Of a DNA stretch of 64,000 bases, positions 1-13,300 are shown piece by piece. The stretch comes from Todiramphus chloris collaris. Its lineage: Eukaryota; Chordata; Aves; Coraciiformes; Alcedinidae. Made by a program: the position numbers and the translations under genes. The stretch covers positions 56,710,570 to 56,774,569 of the forward strand of contig JANVCC010000018.1 of NCBI GenBank assembly GCA_025345505.1, read 5' to 3'. Position 1 is the first letter of the stretch; each line of letters opens with the position of its first letter. The notes under the pieces are model-generated. The model had not been told where the DNA came from and did not search any database. It worked only from the letters and a program-made list of their open reading frames with translations.

Positions 1-3000
1 GTAGAAGTCAGCTTGACAAATTTTTTCCCTTTTAAAGGGAAAATTAAATAGGCATTTTTCTGAAAATTTATCTTCATTTTATCCTCTGTGTATAAGAAAA
101 ATTTATAACATGATGTATTTTTGCTTTCAGTGCAATACAAATATATAGAAATAACCGACAGAACAGGTGTAATATTTATCTGCATTTGTGCAAATGTGTG
201 TGTTATCTCTGCATATATTAACCATAACTATGGAGTGGTTTGTTATTTTCCATAATATATATATATTTATATTTTCAGTATATTTGATTACATTAGACAG
301 AATTTATCATAAAATTTAGTAGAATTGACCTATATTCATGGATTAAACTATTTAAAACCAAATGTTTTTCTTTTTCATTGGATGCAGATTTCTTTCAGCA
401 GACAGAAAAACAAATTAATGTAACTTAAAAGGTAAGTACACAAATTCAGTTTTTTACGTTTTTCATTTTGATTTGAGGTATTATGAGAGAAAAAGTCAGT
501 ATTAGGCTCAGTATCTTCTGTTCCAAAAGAAAAATGGACACATTTGCTGTTTAGATCCTAGGATAAGGATCTATAATATTAAAAGTATCTAACTTCCAAA
601 TTAGATAAGTACTAGCTTGTTGTATGCGGTCATCACATGCCTGTAAGTTTTAATAACAGCTGCAGCAATTCTCATGTGGTTTATATGTAATTTGGTGATA
701 TTTCCCTGGGCAGTTTGCACACCCCTCCCCCTAAATATGATGTGTGTTGTCTGAGACCTCAAGACATTCTGTTCTTTAGAAATCATGTTGGCTGTGGTGG
801 CCAGGTGTCACACAGATCTCCCCCCTTCCCTTACCCCTTTCACTAATAAGGAGCAGAAGAAGTGTCACCTCAGCTGCCTATTTTTTTTTTTTTTCACAAG
901 AGGTCAGAGATTTGTGCTAAGATTTAAAAAAATATGATAGAAGGCATTGAATATAAAGGAGAAAATATCAAGAACCTAAAGGACTTAAAAGTTCTGCTCG
1001 ACTTCTAAGCTTGAGAACTTTTGTATGCTAAAAGATAAGGGATGTATTTTGTCATTCACAGCACTAGCTTAAAACTTCAACCCCATTATTAGCATGGATT
1101 TTGGAAGGGCTCTTCCATGTGGTAAAGAACCATCCTCTTTTCTGACTATTGCCAGTAAACCCATCTCTTTTCCTCTAGTGATGGTGGTGACTGTGTTATT
1201 GCACAGCAGACACGGGGCCTCCATTTCTGGCTTCAAAACCACAAAAGCCCAAATGTTAAAGACATTTTGAGACTTGAATTGACCATTTCTTTTGGTTTTT
1301 CACTCTTCTTCACTTCCCATGTCTGATCAGGATTGGAAAGGGAAGTGTTGAAAGACTATACTTATGTATTATTCATTGAGCACTGACACAGTGCTTGGAG
1401 TTTAACAACCCAGTGAAATACCACAAAAAAAAAGACTACTTTTACAGTATTTCAAGCCCAACCAGAGAGCAAAATTACTGGAAGTTTCACAAGAATACCC
1501 TGTTTTTGCAAGACTTAGAGGCTAGTTCTGAAGATCAAAGATGGTCAGGCAGTCTGGATGAAACCCAATTGAACATTCAAATATTGGGTCTTTAGCCAAA
1601 CCAAAGTAAAGCTCTGAATTGTAATGTTTGTTCTCTTTTCTTGTTCTTCAGTATTGATAATATTCAGGCTAAGCCTGCCTGATGTGACATGGAGTTTCTA
1701 TCTCATGCATAGATAATGTTTTGGGTCCTTTGTGTATGCATTTTAGTTTGTTAACAGGCTTTCAGGTATGATTTTAAAGTGATTTGGTATGAAAGTTAGT
1801 AGCTCACAGTCATATACAGAGCTAATTCACATTCAAGTGAATGTGGGCTGTTCCTACAGCAGATATTAGAAAGAGTAATTGCACTGTTCTGTTATAGGAA
1901 CAAAAAGGTTAATGTTAACACACTGTGAGCAAGTCTCATGCAATGTGCCTTATACATCAGAGTTGATGTATTACTCCACATAAACGGCATGACAAAATTT
2001 GAGCCTTTGTGTTTTGGGGTCTTTTTTAAGGTGTCACCCACTTACTGTGGAGGAAGCGTTTGCAGAGAATTATGGTATTTCAACTCACTCTAATTTTGTG
2101 CTCAAACTTGTCTGATTAGCTGCATCCAATTTTAATTTTTTTTAATATAAAAGTAATAAAGTAAAAAAATAAATAAGAAAGTTATTTTAAAATAGGAAAA
2201 AATCTTCCTTACATCACATGTCACACTAACAGTCATATTTCCATTCCTTCTGAATTTCTTCCCTTGGCTGGTTGTTTCATGGTAGATTTTTCTGTGTTGC
2301 TTCTCTTGTAGACCATCATTTCCATGATCCATCAGTGTTATCATCCATGTCACCCCTGTCATCTCTTCTGGGCTGCCATCACTTGCCTTGACGTGTAACA
2401 AAATCATGGTTAACAGCTTCAAAAAACATGTTTTCCTAGTGTATATTGGTACAGCTAGGTCACACAGAGAGTAGGATACATGACAGGATGCTCTTCTGCT
2501 GATAGCTTTTAATCAGTTTGCTTTGTGGCGTGAAACAGACCTGCTGATTTTGCATGACACTGTTTCTCCATCCACTTCATAGAGCAAAATATTTTGAAGC
2601 CTGTATCTGCAAAGAGCTCTAGGAAAGATGCATATTATTATTCTACTTTACTATCTGAAAAGGTAAAATGTACCACTAGGCAATGTGGTGTAGCAGCAAC
2701 AAGTATGTAAACTTAGAGAGAAAGAATCATCCTGGTTAGGAAAAAAAAAAAAGAGATCTGGCATCCTGACTTCATATACTAGTTTCAGGGAAGGAGAAAG
2801 TTTTAAATTCTTAATATTGACTGCTTTATGATCTTCATGAAAGTAAAGTCAAAGACTTAAACATAGTTGGACTGTGTAATAAGGCAATGGAAATCTACAG
2901 CTATAACTACAAATTTAATGAAAATGAAGAATGAAGTGTGGGTCTAGCTGCATGTTTATGTCAAATACTGTGCAGTAAAACCTTGCTTTTGCATAAAATC

Positions 3001-6000
3001 AATATTTAGTGCTCAAATTTCCCTTGTTTCCCACCGATAATGGATGGAGTCATATGGTTCAGTTGTAAATCCACCAGCTGGAAGTAATGAGATGAACTGT
3101 CCACAGCAATATGAAAGATATACATGCCTATTCAAAGTCAGCCCATCTGTGGAGATCCATGGAGAAGGATAGGGAATTTTATAGAGACATACAGTAAAAC
3201 AGTCTCTCGTTATACTGTAGGAGCTATGGGGGCCTAATCTTTACATTTGACTATTAAATTAGGAAGGGCAAAGCCTACACAATACCAATGGTATTAGTCA
3301 TGTCTGGAGGGGCATCCAATACCAGATGTCACTTTTCTGATCTTTCATGCTTAGCTCTTAAAGTTTTTGGCACGTCAGAGTTCGCATCTGAATACAATTT
3401 AAGTTATAACAATACAATCAGCATGTCTAACTATTTTTGCCTTTCTCTCTGCTATTTTGGGAGCTAGGCTATGGTGAGTCTCTGTTGTTTAATCTAAAAG
3501 CCTTCCTTGTCCCCTGTCTGTAGCCTCATGAGGTAATGTTGGGGGATGTCAGAAAGCAGTGTTAAGAAACAGTTGTTTGACAGTGCTACTGGTTTTAAAC
3601 TGAACTGCTTGTGTATTGGCTGGACAATAATTCATCTGTTAGCATAACATAGGAAAAATGATGTTGACAGTAAAATAGTAGCTTTTGTTGGTAGAAACTG
3701 TTTGACTTAAGTGGACATTTTGCTGTTTGAACATGAATGCCGTGCTGTACAATATAACAGGAAAGATTTGTTTATTAATTTAACAGGCACACAAAAGCTT
3801 ACTGCCTTCATGATTAGACAAAAGGAAATATATAGAGAGAATTGTGTGGAGGAGCACAGCCTGCTTTTCTGAGTTGTTATAAGATAAAGTCATCTCCCTT
3901 TATGCAGATTATTCATGTTTATTTATGACATTCTTTGAAAAGAAAGACACTCAAATGCCTCAGGGCTATGGCCCAAAGTAAATAACTTGTCATAATATAC
4001 CTTGCAAATGATAATGTAAACCACAGGAAACCCAGGGAGGAGATGCACATACATTCCAAAGCTGGGAAGTTATTGAATGTTTAGGCTTAAGGAGCAGATA
4101 GTTTTGATTGGGGATATTTCCCTTGTTTCTGTATGTTAGATGAATTACTCTGCATGAGTGATATCCATTGTACTGTGTTTATTCTTTTCCTCTTTTGTTC
4201 ACCAATCACTATGATGCCTACTCCTTTCCCAAAGATGTTCTGTATAATAAATATGTTAAGTCTGACAAGGAGTGGATGGTAATGCAGCATCAATGCCCTC
4301 TGGGGTTAGTGAGTGCTCTGGTTATTTTTGTGTCTCTGTTAAGATCATGATCCAGGCATTTGTATAGATGAAAACTTGACTCCAGTTCAATGCAGAGAAC
4401 TTTCCACTGGGGGAGCCGGTAGCCTGGGATTGAGCAGCAACACCAGGAGCTGCATCTGCATTTCTTGTTGCATTGAGGCTTATTGCTCTGTATTCAGCAT
4501 TAGGCCCAAAAACCAGTTTAGTACGGGAGTGTACATGAGATTATTCATTCAGTGTTTTGTTATGGAACATGTATATATAAAGAAACTCTGTATTTAGGTA
4601 GAGGCAAGATTGCTTAGCTGCTACAGAAGGTTCTCTACAGTGAGACTTTGTGGGAATCTTAGGGCCTGTTTCCTATGCTTTTTCATATGCCTGTCTTATA
4701 GCTGGATGACTTAGTCAATAGCTTGAATCTTGAGTCAGCTGCTGGTAAATCAGTTGTAGCCAATTTGGCTATCTCTGGACTAGTAATATAAACAGTGCCA
4801 GAATACTGGCACGTAATTACTTACTGTTAATTTGTTATCCTGCTTTTTAGCCCAGATTTAGACTGTGCCAAAAAAACACTCGTCCAAACAGTTCCCAGAC
4901 ACAGTTCGGGAATCATCAGGAACAAGCAAGAGACCGCTACCAATATGAAGTTTGGATGCAAAGCACTTTGCTGTAACAGCAGGGCAGAATGGTCGCTGGC
5001 CTGTTTGTATTTAACAGGGAGATACACTTCTTCAGTGAAGCACTGGGCACTTGATATCTATTGCAGAAAATACACAGTATTTTCTTGTTCCTTTTGAGAG
5101 TTCTCAACTAGCTATTGTTATAAAGACTTCTCTTCTGAGCCACAAACTTCAGGAATTATTTTTTTAATATATTTTCAAATATATTTCAAGAGTTATGCCA
5201 TTGCCTTTTGTTTTCCCTTAAAAATCAAATGAACCCAAAATTTAGTTGTGATTCTAAACTGTGTTTTGATTATTATTTTCAGCTATACTGTATTGTTAAT
5301 TTTTCTTATAGAAGGATAGTGGCCCTTTAGGTCTAGGTTGATCCACTTTAGCATCAGGCACCTCTAAAAGGCATTGCAACCTATCTGACCTCTGAATTAT
5401 CCCCTGGGTGTGCTCTTCTCTGTCTGCTAGGGGGATTCCAGGGAAACAATGCTTCAAATTTGTCTGCCGACATTATACAGGCTGAATCTGAATTTAGTTT
5501 TGTTGTTTTCGTCACCTTTCACTGAAGTAGTTAGCACAATAAGATCTTGAATTTCACTGGAATTTGTGGGCATTTCTGTCATACAAGTTGTTAATAATAT
5601 TTTTATCTGAATATTCCCTGTTACTTGTATGGTTTTGTTTTTCACCTTGTCTGTTTACATTGCAAGTCATTGGATCTGACCCTGGCTTGCAGGGTGACCA
5701 TCATATATAAAGTGGCTAGTATACAGAGAGAGACCTGCCTGTTGTCCTCATTCTCTATTCGAGTGTCACATCCAAGCCTCTAGCTTTGCATTCTCAATAC
5801 AGCCTGAATGTTGCTATCCTACATGTGAAATAAGCATCACAATGAAGATTTACCTAGGTTGTTCTTCTTTTCTTGAGTATCTCCAGTAATGAAATATGAA
5901 ACGAAACAACAAAAGTTCTTTAACCTAACAAAATGGTACGTTTTTTAAAGGAAAAAGCTGTGGCTCATAAAATGACTTGCAATACAATCATATCAGGAAA

Positions 6001-6960
6001 ACAAAGACACAGTTGGGCTGAGTCTGACCTTCTACAAAGCCCAGAGGAGTCTGCATCTGGCATTTTGACTCACATCCCCTCCTGAATGTAGTAAAACAGT
6101 AAGCCCTAACAGTAAGAAAAAATATTGCAAGATTGCCCTGAAATGAACTCATTTCAAACATGCCAGCCTACCTCTACTTTTTTTTTTGTTGTGACTAAAA
6201 AGAAATTGCCTCCCACAGTCCTGAGAATTATAAGACAAGATATATTTCTTCCAGTGCACTGTGCAATTTTTCCCTCCTTTCCTAAAGAGGTATGATTATG
6301 TAACCTAATAAATTGGTCTCATTACAGAGCCACTGACAGACAGACATATATATTGCTGCCAATGGGCATGTGTGCTGAAGATGAGTATGACGAGATGGTG
6401 GTGGAAGTGAACAGTGGATGCAGCACTCAAAAACCATCTGGCTGAAGGAAGTTATGGCTGTTGCATAAAGAAGGGGGAGATAAGGATGTCAACAGCATGA
6501 AGGGTGACATCCATCAATCAACTTCTTCATTATAGCAAGAATGAGCACTGTGGGTCCTTGGGAGGGAGAAGAAACCAGTGATCCCTCATCTCACAGGTGG
6601 CAGGTTTAAAAAGGCTAACCTTTCACATTTCCAGGGGTGGGCAGGATAAAGAATGTGTTTTTAATGAATTAGCCATAACCACACAGACACACACACAGAC
6701 CTACACAATATCCTAATTTCCTATATATTTCCCCTTCAGGATAAAATACTGTAATGTAAAAGTCTCATTATTTATTTTTTTAAAGTATATCTTACCAGGA
6801 AGCAAATTTTGAAGTCTCTGATCAAGTAAATAACTCTCTGTAATAAAATGCGTAGAATATCTGCATTTCTATTTCACTCCAAAGGATAGATGAATGGTAG
6901 AAGAAGGAAATATGTCAGAAGGTAACATGACTGAATGAACACTCATGGCATTTTTAGTCA
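1..6960. other. AT-rich non-coding stretch, no gene seen
   Basis: No supported gene or recognisable mobile element. The open frames here are at most 96 codons and show no domain-like composition. Short A and T runs and small AT dinucleotide patches (about 251-273) are present. A pyrimidine-rich acceptor-like site ending at about 400 is followed by a donor-like AAAAG/gtaagt at about 430, but nothing supports a real exon. The low CpG content and composition fit intergenic or intronic avian DNA. Confidence 0.7.
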
Positions 6961-7021
6961 TCTGAACTAAGAATCAGATGATTAATTAAATCTTGAACTA
7001 AGAATTAGATGGTTAATTAAA
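6961..7021. repeat. Tandem duplication, about 31-bp unit, 2 copies
   Basis: Two adjacent units at 6961-6990 and 6991-7021 share the pattern GAACTAAGAATYAGATG followed by RTTAATTAAA. They differ by two substitutions and one inserted base. The simplest reading is a small local duplication, for example by replication slippage, in otherwise unique sequence. No function is implied. Confidence 0.9.
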
Positions 7022-9136
7022 TCTCAGGCTCCAGAGACTTAAATATGAAAAAGTCTGATCCTTCTGCACATTGAAATGCATGTCAGAGTACATGGGGAAA
7101 GATTTTGCACACTCCTCAGAAATGGCACTAACCACCAGAGGTAGAATACAACCTACATATGTAAAGGCAAGAAAGGACACACAACACTTGAACAAGCATC
7201 TTTAGGCTCCTCAAAGATAACCAAGAGAATGCAACTGATAAAACAGGAAACCTCTGGAAGGTTTTTAATTATTTGTATCATATAGCAAAGGGAAGAACAG
7301 ACCTGAGATTGGGACCTGCTGTGCTGTCAAGTACCTACAGGCATTTAAGTCTAACTAAATTGGCAGGATGATATATCTCTGTTACTTCAGCATACAGCAA
7401 GTGGAAGTAAATGCTTCCAGAGGCCAAGAAGGGCATGGATACCCTGAGCTACCCACTGAATCTCCCTTTCTTCCACCAATCATCGAAGATGAAAGCTAAG
7501 AGGGTGACTTAGAACCTAACTAATTCCTAAATTCAGAGAGAGATCTAAATCTCCACCTGTTTCTCTTCTGCAGGAAGCCTTTAGAAAGAAGAGAAATAAA
7601 GACAAGCTCAGGTGAACTGGACTGTATGGGTCACAGAATCCTACAATAAGCTTTGGAGTTAGCACTGAACTGGTAAGGTAATGCTGAGTTGATTTTTACA
7701 GGGACGGCTGCTCTGTAATACTGCAGGATTTACAAGAAGATCAAATCTACAGTCATTTCTCTCACTCAATACTCACTGATGTCAACTTTCTCCTTCACAG
7801 GGAAATTGGGATTTGGCCCTGCCTGCAAATGAACTCCCTAATGTCCCAAAGCAGCCAGAAGAAGGAAAAAAATGTTTGTAGGATGAGGAGGAATTTTTTT
7901 ACTCACTTCTCAAATGATAGCCATGTTTTGGCAGTTGTAATGAAGCCAACGAGGAAAAACATTACTGAGAGAAAGGCCTCTAGCAGGGAGCACAGTTTCT
8001 TGTGTATCATTATTATCTCAGCGTTCACCTCAGTGTGTGTGCATTAGATTAGGTTCACCTTTCTTCCTCCAAAAGCATCAACAATCAATCAGGTTACAAC
8101 TGAGAAAGAGCTAACAGAGCCTTTATTTTGTAGATCATTAAAAATGACCCAAGGGACCAATTTTCTGTGCTTTTGCTCAGTTTCCTTCTGATTCTAGTCA
8201 TTAAGAATGAGATACACATAGTTGTATGGGGAGACAATGAACAAAATTCTCATCTTGCTTATGTTGATGCGTTCTGTTAAAGCTGAACTGGAATAAATGA
8301 GAGGAACATTTGCCTGAGTTTCTCTTGGCAGCTTTAACTCTAGTGGACATGAAACTCTATTCCTTTCTCAGTGAAAGATGCCCCAAATGAAATCTGAAGT
8401 GACTGAATTAAATTGCATTATAGCCCTGCAAAGATCAGGAGGTCAAATTCAAATTTGGTGCAAGCAGTGGTAATGAAGTTGCCCACACACAGACTGCCTA
8501 TTCTTTGTCTCAGGGCTCTATCTAAACTCAAATATATTGTTAATAAGTGATATATGTTTTTTTAATATCAGTGATGCTGGACTATATTTTAACCCAGCCT
8601 CTGAAGCACTAGGAAATGACCTGGCTATTCACTTTCAGAACTGTATATAAGAAATATATCAGACACTGCTGATGAAATGTAAATTTGTGTGACTTAAATA
8701 GGCAATAGTTTTATATTGGTACTTTTCATTGGTAAAGGAGCAGTGGAAAATACATCAGCTGGCTTGCCAAAGGAGTAAGAATTCTTTCACATTACCATAC
8801 AGTAGGGTGCATATGCAAAGAGATCTGTCTGCACATGGCTGTGTGCAAAGTCTGTTTATTTAAACAAACCTCAGATTAATAAATCACACTCTGCATACTG
8901 AATGTTGTAACATTAGCAAGCTCTGCAATGATCTGTAGAGTTGGCCATTTGGATGAATGTACTGGTTATGAGTCAGATCTGATGATATATTCTTCTGCTT
9001 CTATGCAATTTGTCATATAAGAAGCTCCTGAATTAGATTGATGTGCTAAGGCTGGTACCAAGGATGGGGAGAGAAGCTTGCAAGAATGTATCTCTGATGA
9101 CAGAAAAAAACAAGATTTCCTTTGTCAAAAAGCTAG
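7022..9136. other. Non-coding stretch with one possible MIR-like patch
   Basis: No gene seen. Around 8144-8200 the order of motifs (GACCCAAGGGACC, then CTGTGC, then CTCAGTTTCCTTCTG) resembles the central-to-3' part of a MIR SINE in plus orientation. The match is weak, and I treat it as a possibility (about 0.3) rather than a separate call. Confidence 0.55.
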
Positions 9137-9208
9137 TTTTTTATCTTCTTCTTCTGTTTTTTTTTCTTCTTTTTTTTTTCTTTTTCTTTTTTTTTTTCCC
9201 CTCTCCTT
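9137..9208. repeat. T-rich low-complexity polypyrimidine tract
   Basis: About 70 bases consist almost only of T and C, with T runs of about 9-12 separated by CTTCTTCTTC-type interruptions. It is not a poly-A tail of any recognisable retroelement in either orientation. Such tracts are slippage-prone and vary in length between individuals. Confidence 0.9.
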
Positions 9209-10895
9209 TTTTGACTAAGAAAGGAAGGAATTTTAAAAGGCATATTTGAAATGTGTTTAGAATCTTTCTCTCTGATTTACGTCATTTCATAGTCCAGGGC
9301 TGTCATCAATAAGAAACCTATCAGTTTGTGCCAAGCACACATGCACACAGACTTCTTTTGGGAAGGGAGAGTAAAGAAGGGGAGAGGAGAGAAGGAGATG
9401 GAGCTAGAATGAGAGAGGGCAGGAAATGAAACCAGAAGACAAATGCAAACATTTCCTGGAGACACAAGTTTTCTAACCCCTCTCATCCCCAGGCTCCCTT
9501 CCTTCCCTCAGTGGCATTTGTGAGCTCTAGTTCCTACTGAAAACTGATCCTGTGCCTGTCTCAGCTGGGCATGTGAACCTTGCCAAATCCCTGCGTACCT
9601 TGCTAGTAACCGCTGCAATGCAGACCAGTCCTTTAAAGTAAAGAGTGTAAAAAAAAGTATGCTGAAACCAATGAGAAAGCACACCTGTAGGGTGCACTTT
9701 TTGCACAGGCACTCTTCTCTTTGCCTATGTGGAATACTCTGATGTTTCGGAACTATTTATTTCCTGGAGAAATATTTCCATGTTGCACATCAATTGTCAT
9801 AGTTGAATTTAGTGGTAATAACTTTTTTTATAACCATCAAATACCAGTTGTATCTGCCCTGAAAAATTCTCTGCAGCTCAGTAAGAACCATGACTAGACA
9901 TCCAAAATCTGAAAAATATTCTTAGTAATGGCACTTTTAATTATGCTGCACAAATAACTTCTAACATCCAACAAAAGTTTCTGATGTTGAAGATACTGCA
10001 GGTGACAACATGAAGCAGTCATGTAGAGGCTCTTACTGCTGTAATGATCCCAGTTATGTATTAAGTTTCTGATGCTTTCAAACACTCAGCTGATTTTCTG
10101 TTCCATTTTTACCTGTTGTGATTTGATGTCAAACTCTCTAAATCCAGTGCATATATCCAACAGGCTCTGATCCTGTTTCCTAAATCCTAGTTAACATGTT
10201 TTAGAAGGAGCTATGTAAGGTGACCTAGTTGCAAAGTGTGATATGTGATCTCTTTCCCTCTCTTCTCTTTCTTATTAATTAAAAGAAATATGGTGAGAGC
10301 TCATCTATGTAACTTGCCAGGCATCCTATGAAATGAAATAGTGATGACACACTAAGGAATTTGAAAACACTCAAACCTGTCTTATTGTGCGGTAGAAATC
10401 AAATTGAAATTGCTTCTGAAAGAAGATAAAACCTCTGAAAAAGTTTGGGGGTTTCCTGATCAAAGACAATTCATGCTTCACATATAAGATTAAAATATGA
10501 CTATTTCAAGTTTGTCAGTTTAAAAAAAGTAATGGTAATTTCTACAGAAACTGTTGAGGGAACAGTACAATTTGCTGGTTTAGCAGTGCCGTTCTAAACC
10601 ATACATACTACACATTAGATTTCTGTCAACAAATGGCCTGCTATGAATCTCCTGGGAAGTGATAAGTTTTCCCAGTTTCTTGTTTATCAAGTGATCAAAA
10701 CTTTTATCTGAATTACTGTCTTCCATTCTTTAAAATTCAATCTCTTGTGTTAATTAGTTATGTAATCACACCTAACACTTTTGGAGATGGAGTAGAACAG
10801 GATTGACTTGGTAGGTGAGAAAAGATCAAAGCAAGGCTCTAACAAATTATTATGGTAATTAGGGTTAGTCTTGTAGTTTATCTCCAGGGGAGCTT
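9209..10895. other. Non-coding stretch, nothing identified
   Basis: No gene or repeat family recognised. A purine-rich patch at about 9359-9420 (GGGAGAG and GGAGAGGAGAG words) is the only compositional feature. The remainder is AT-rich sequence with stops in all frames. Confidence 0.65.
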
Positions 10896-13300
10896 TTAAT
10901 AGAAGCAGTGAGAACTTGAGAAAACCTGCATGCAGGCTAAGCATGCACTTGAAGAAACAAAGCTTGCCAAGCTCCCAGGGCAATCTGGCAGGGGGATTGG
11001 AGATGAGTGGCGTGAGGGGAAATGAAAAAGCATATCAGGCAGTGAAGGGGAGAAATGATCTGAGCGCGTTACACAATTTTCAAGATGCAAGAGACTCACT
11101 GCATCTTTGCATTCCTCTTCAGCCCTGCAAAAAGCTCTAGTAGCCCATAGATTTATCAGCTGTTGCTGAGGATTTCGTCAATCACGGAAGCACAATTGTC
11201 AGAGACGGACAGTAGTCCTTCCCCACAACCGCAACCCCTGCATGACTGTTATCTCCCCTACATCTGCTGGCACTTGCTACAATCTAGTTTTAAATGATTC
11301 AAGCCATGGATTATACCAGTTCCCTTGAGAGGTTATTATTGCTGTAAAGTGAGGATGTTTCTCATGGAGGAAAAATTTGTCTTGGAGCTGCCTGGCACAT
11401 GGGAGGGAGCACTCTCCTTTGGGAAGGTGCAGAATGCACCCTTTTACTGCTGCAGTATGGCTCTGTGAGCTGGGGAATATGGAGCATATAGGTGTCAGCA
11501 TATGGGCTTCCTGTGAATATCTTTTGCCAGGGTGTATAGCCCAAAAGGCCTAGACGTGGCCATTCAGGTACAGAGCAGGCAGAGAGGGGGTAGAAACAGG
11601 CTTTCCATTGCCTCCAGCCTATGTTGTGACAACCTTTTGCCCCACATGAAGGGAATCATGAAAACCCTGCATGATAGATCCATTTGTACCTCAGTCCCCT
11701 AACGCAAAGACTGATTGCTCCCCAGTCTAAGACGTTCCCTGGTAAGGCCTCCACAGGAATATGCATGGACTGGGCTCTGGTCCTTTTTATGCTGCCACTT
11801 GTTTTGTCGCAGGGTCCCTAGAGGTGAGCTGAGATGACTCCCTTAGTGATAAAGCTATTTCTTACAGTTCCCAGGAGGAAGGGGAGTGAAGTTGCTCACC
11901 GCTTTGGAAGGGCAACGGTAACGCCGCTGACAACAAGGACTCTGCAAGGTCTCCTTGTGCTGGCCCGCTGCCGAGACCGCAATCTGCCCGCCCCTGCAGT
12001 CTCAGCAGCCAGCCGGCTGACAGTGCCACTGCCTGGTTGACGCCCCCCAGATTGGCAGGGCTCCTTTGCCAGGATGGAAACTGCCTCTAGTGAACAGCTC
12101 GTTATTAGTGCTCTACTTTTCGCAGCAATTAAGTCAAGAACCATGGCACCTGTTCATCTCAACTCCCTCGCGGGAATTAACATGCCGTATGGGAAAGAGA
12201 TTTTTTTTTTTCCTGGGGGTGGGGGGGTGTTGGAGCAGGGTGAGACAGCTTCCTTGTGTCTGTTAAAGGCAAATAGCAATGCATCTGAGGATCTTCAGGG
12301 AATAGCAGACTTGATGAATTTACAAGAATTTTGAGGAGAGCTTCTTTTACCCTGAGGGTGGTGAAAATGTCCAAGATAATTTGATTTTAAGTAGATGTTC
12401 ACTTTGCGCTGTTAGTTCTCTCCACGGCTAAGGAATACGTACGCCTCAGTGAAAACCACTGAAGAGACCCTGACGACACCTCAAATCTGTTTGATAATGA
12501 GAATATAACTGCCTCAGTTTGGATGAACAATGTTTTAATCTGTGCTGCTTGTATGTACAAAGGCTCTGAAATGGACCTCGGGTTTGCCTAGGGATTTGCT
12601 GTGTGTATCTACTTAAGCAGTGAACCTGAAAAATGGCATAATTGTTCATCTTGCAAAGAATTACCTCATTCTGTCTAATCAACCTGACAGGACAAAACAA
12701 ACCAATCTTTTTAAAAGATGTATTTTTTTTCCAAGAAGATGTGGATATTAAGACGGTATGTAGATGCTGTTGGTTCCAATTAAAATCAATATCTGTCCTG
12801 ATTTGCGGCTGTTGTCTCTGTGACAGCGAGGGGGCTAGATAAGGGGACCCATCTGCTCAGCTTTCCCAAAGGGGCTCCAAACAAGTGAATGACCTGCAGT
12901 GTTTATTATTAAGTTTTCAAAGGGAAACTTGTTTTGGTCTAATTGAAGGAATAATATGAGAGAGGTTATTTCTGGTCAGTTCCCTGCTGTTTTCACTCCA
13001 GAGAATATATTCCAGGTGTTAGCTGGGAGATGCTATGATACAGTATTGACTTTCCCTTGTGTTTAGGCATGCTAGTGCCAATGGACCAATAAACTGCAGT
13101 TATGAATGTAAAGCCAACCCTTTCAGAGGAACTTTTTGCTAACTATTTAGTAAGCCAGATGGTTAATGACTGCATTCATTTTCAAAAGCTCCATTCCCCA
13201 GGAGAGAAGTAATGTAATTTTCCAACCCCCTCGTCCTTCTTTTTCATCTATTTTATTTCCCTTCTTTTCTCTGGTACTCTTAGCAGAAGATTGGTTCTGA
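10896..13300. other. Candidate conserved non-coding block with a CpG cluster
   Basis: No gene was recognised, but the texture differs from the flanks. There are fewer homopolymer runs, CpGs are retained, and the sequence is complex and repeat-free. The most distinctive parts are 11110-11290 (non-repetitive, several CpGs, containing CGTCAATCACGG) and the CpG cluster at 11870-12195. Possible coding use was considered: frames of 60-86 codons are open on both strands at 11834-12374, but they overlap one another without splice-site logic. I infer a possible regulatory element; only cross-species conservation would show it. Confidence 0.35.
11870..12195. promoter_or_regulatory. Local CpG cluster, possible regulatory element
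   Basis: I count about 15 CpG dinucleotides in roughly 320 bases, including ACGCCGC, CCCGCTGCCGAGACCGC and CTCGCGGG, whereas neighbouring kilobases have only a few each. The GC content is also locally raised. It is too small and sparse to be a classical promoter CpG island, and I see no TATA box or obvious first exon. It may be an unmethylated enhancer or orphan CpG island, or simply a GC-rich patch. Confidence 0.35.

Noticed and set aside
7628..7662. Possible CR1 tail (TCACAGAATCCTACAATAAG...)
   Set aside because: Only about 30 bases match loosely, and the diagnostic GGTTGGAA/CCAACC hairpin is absent.
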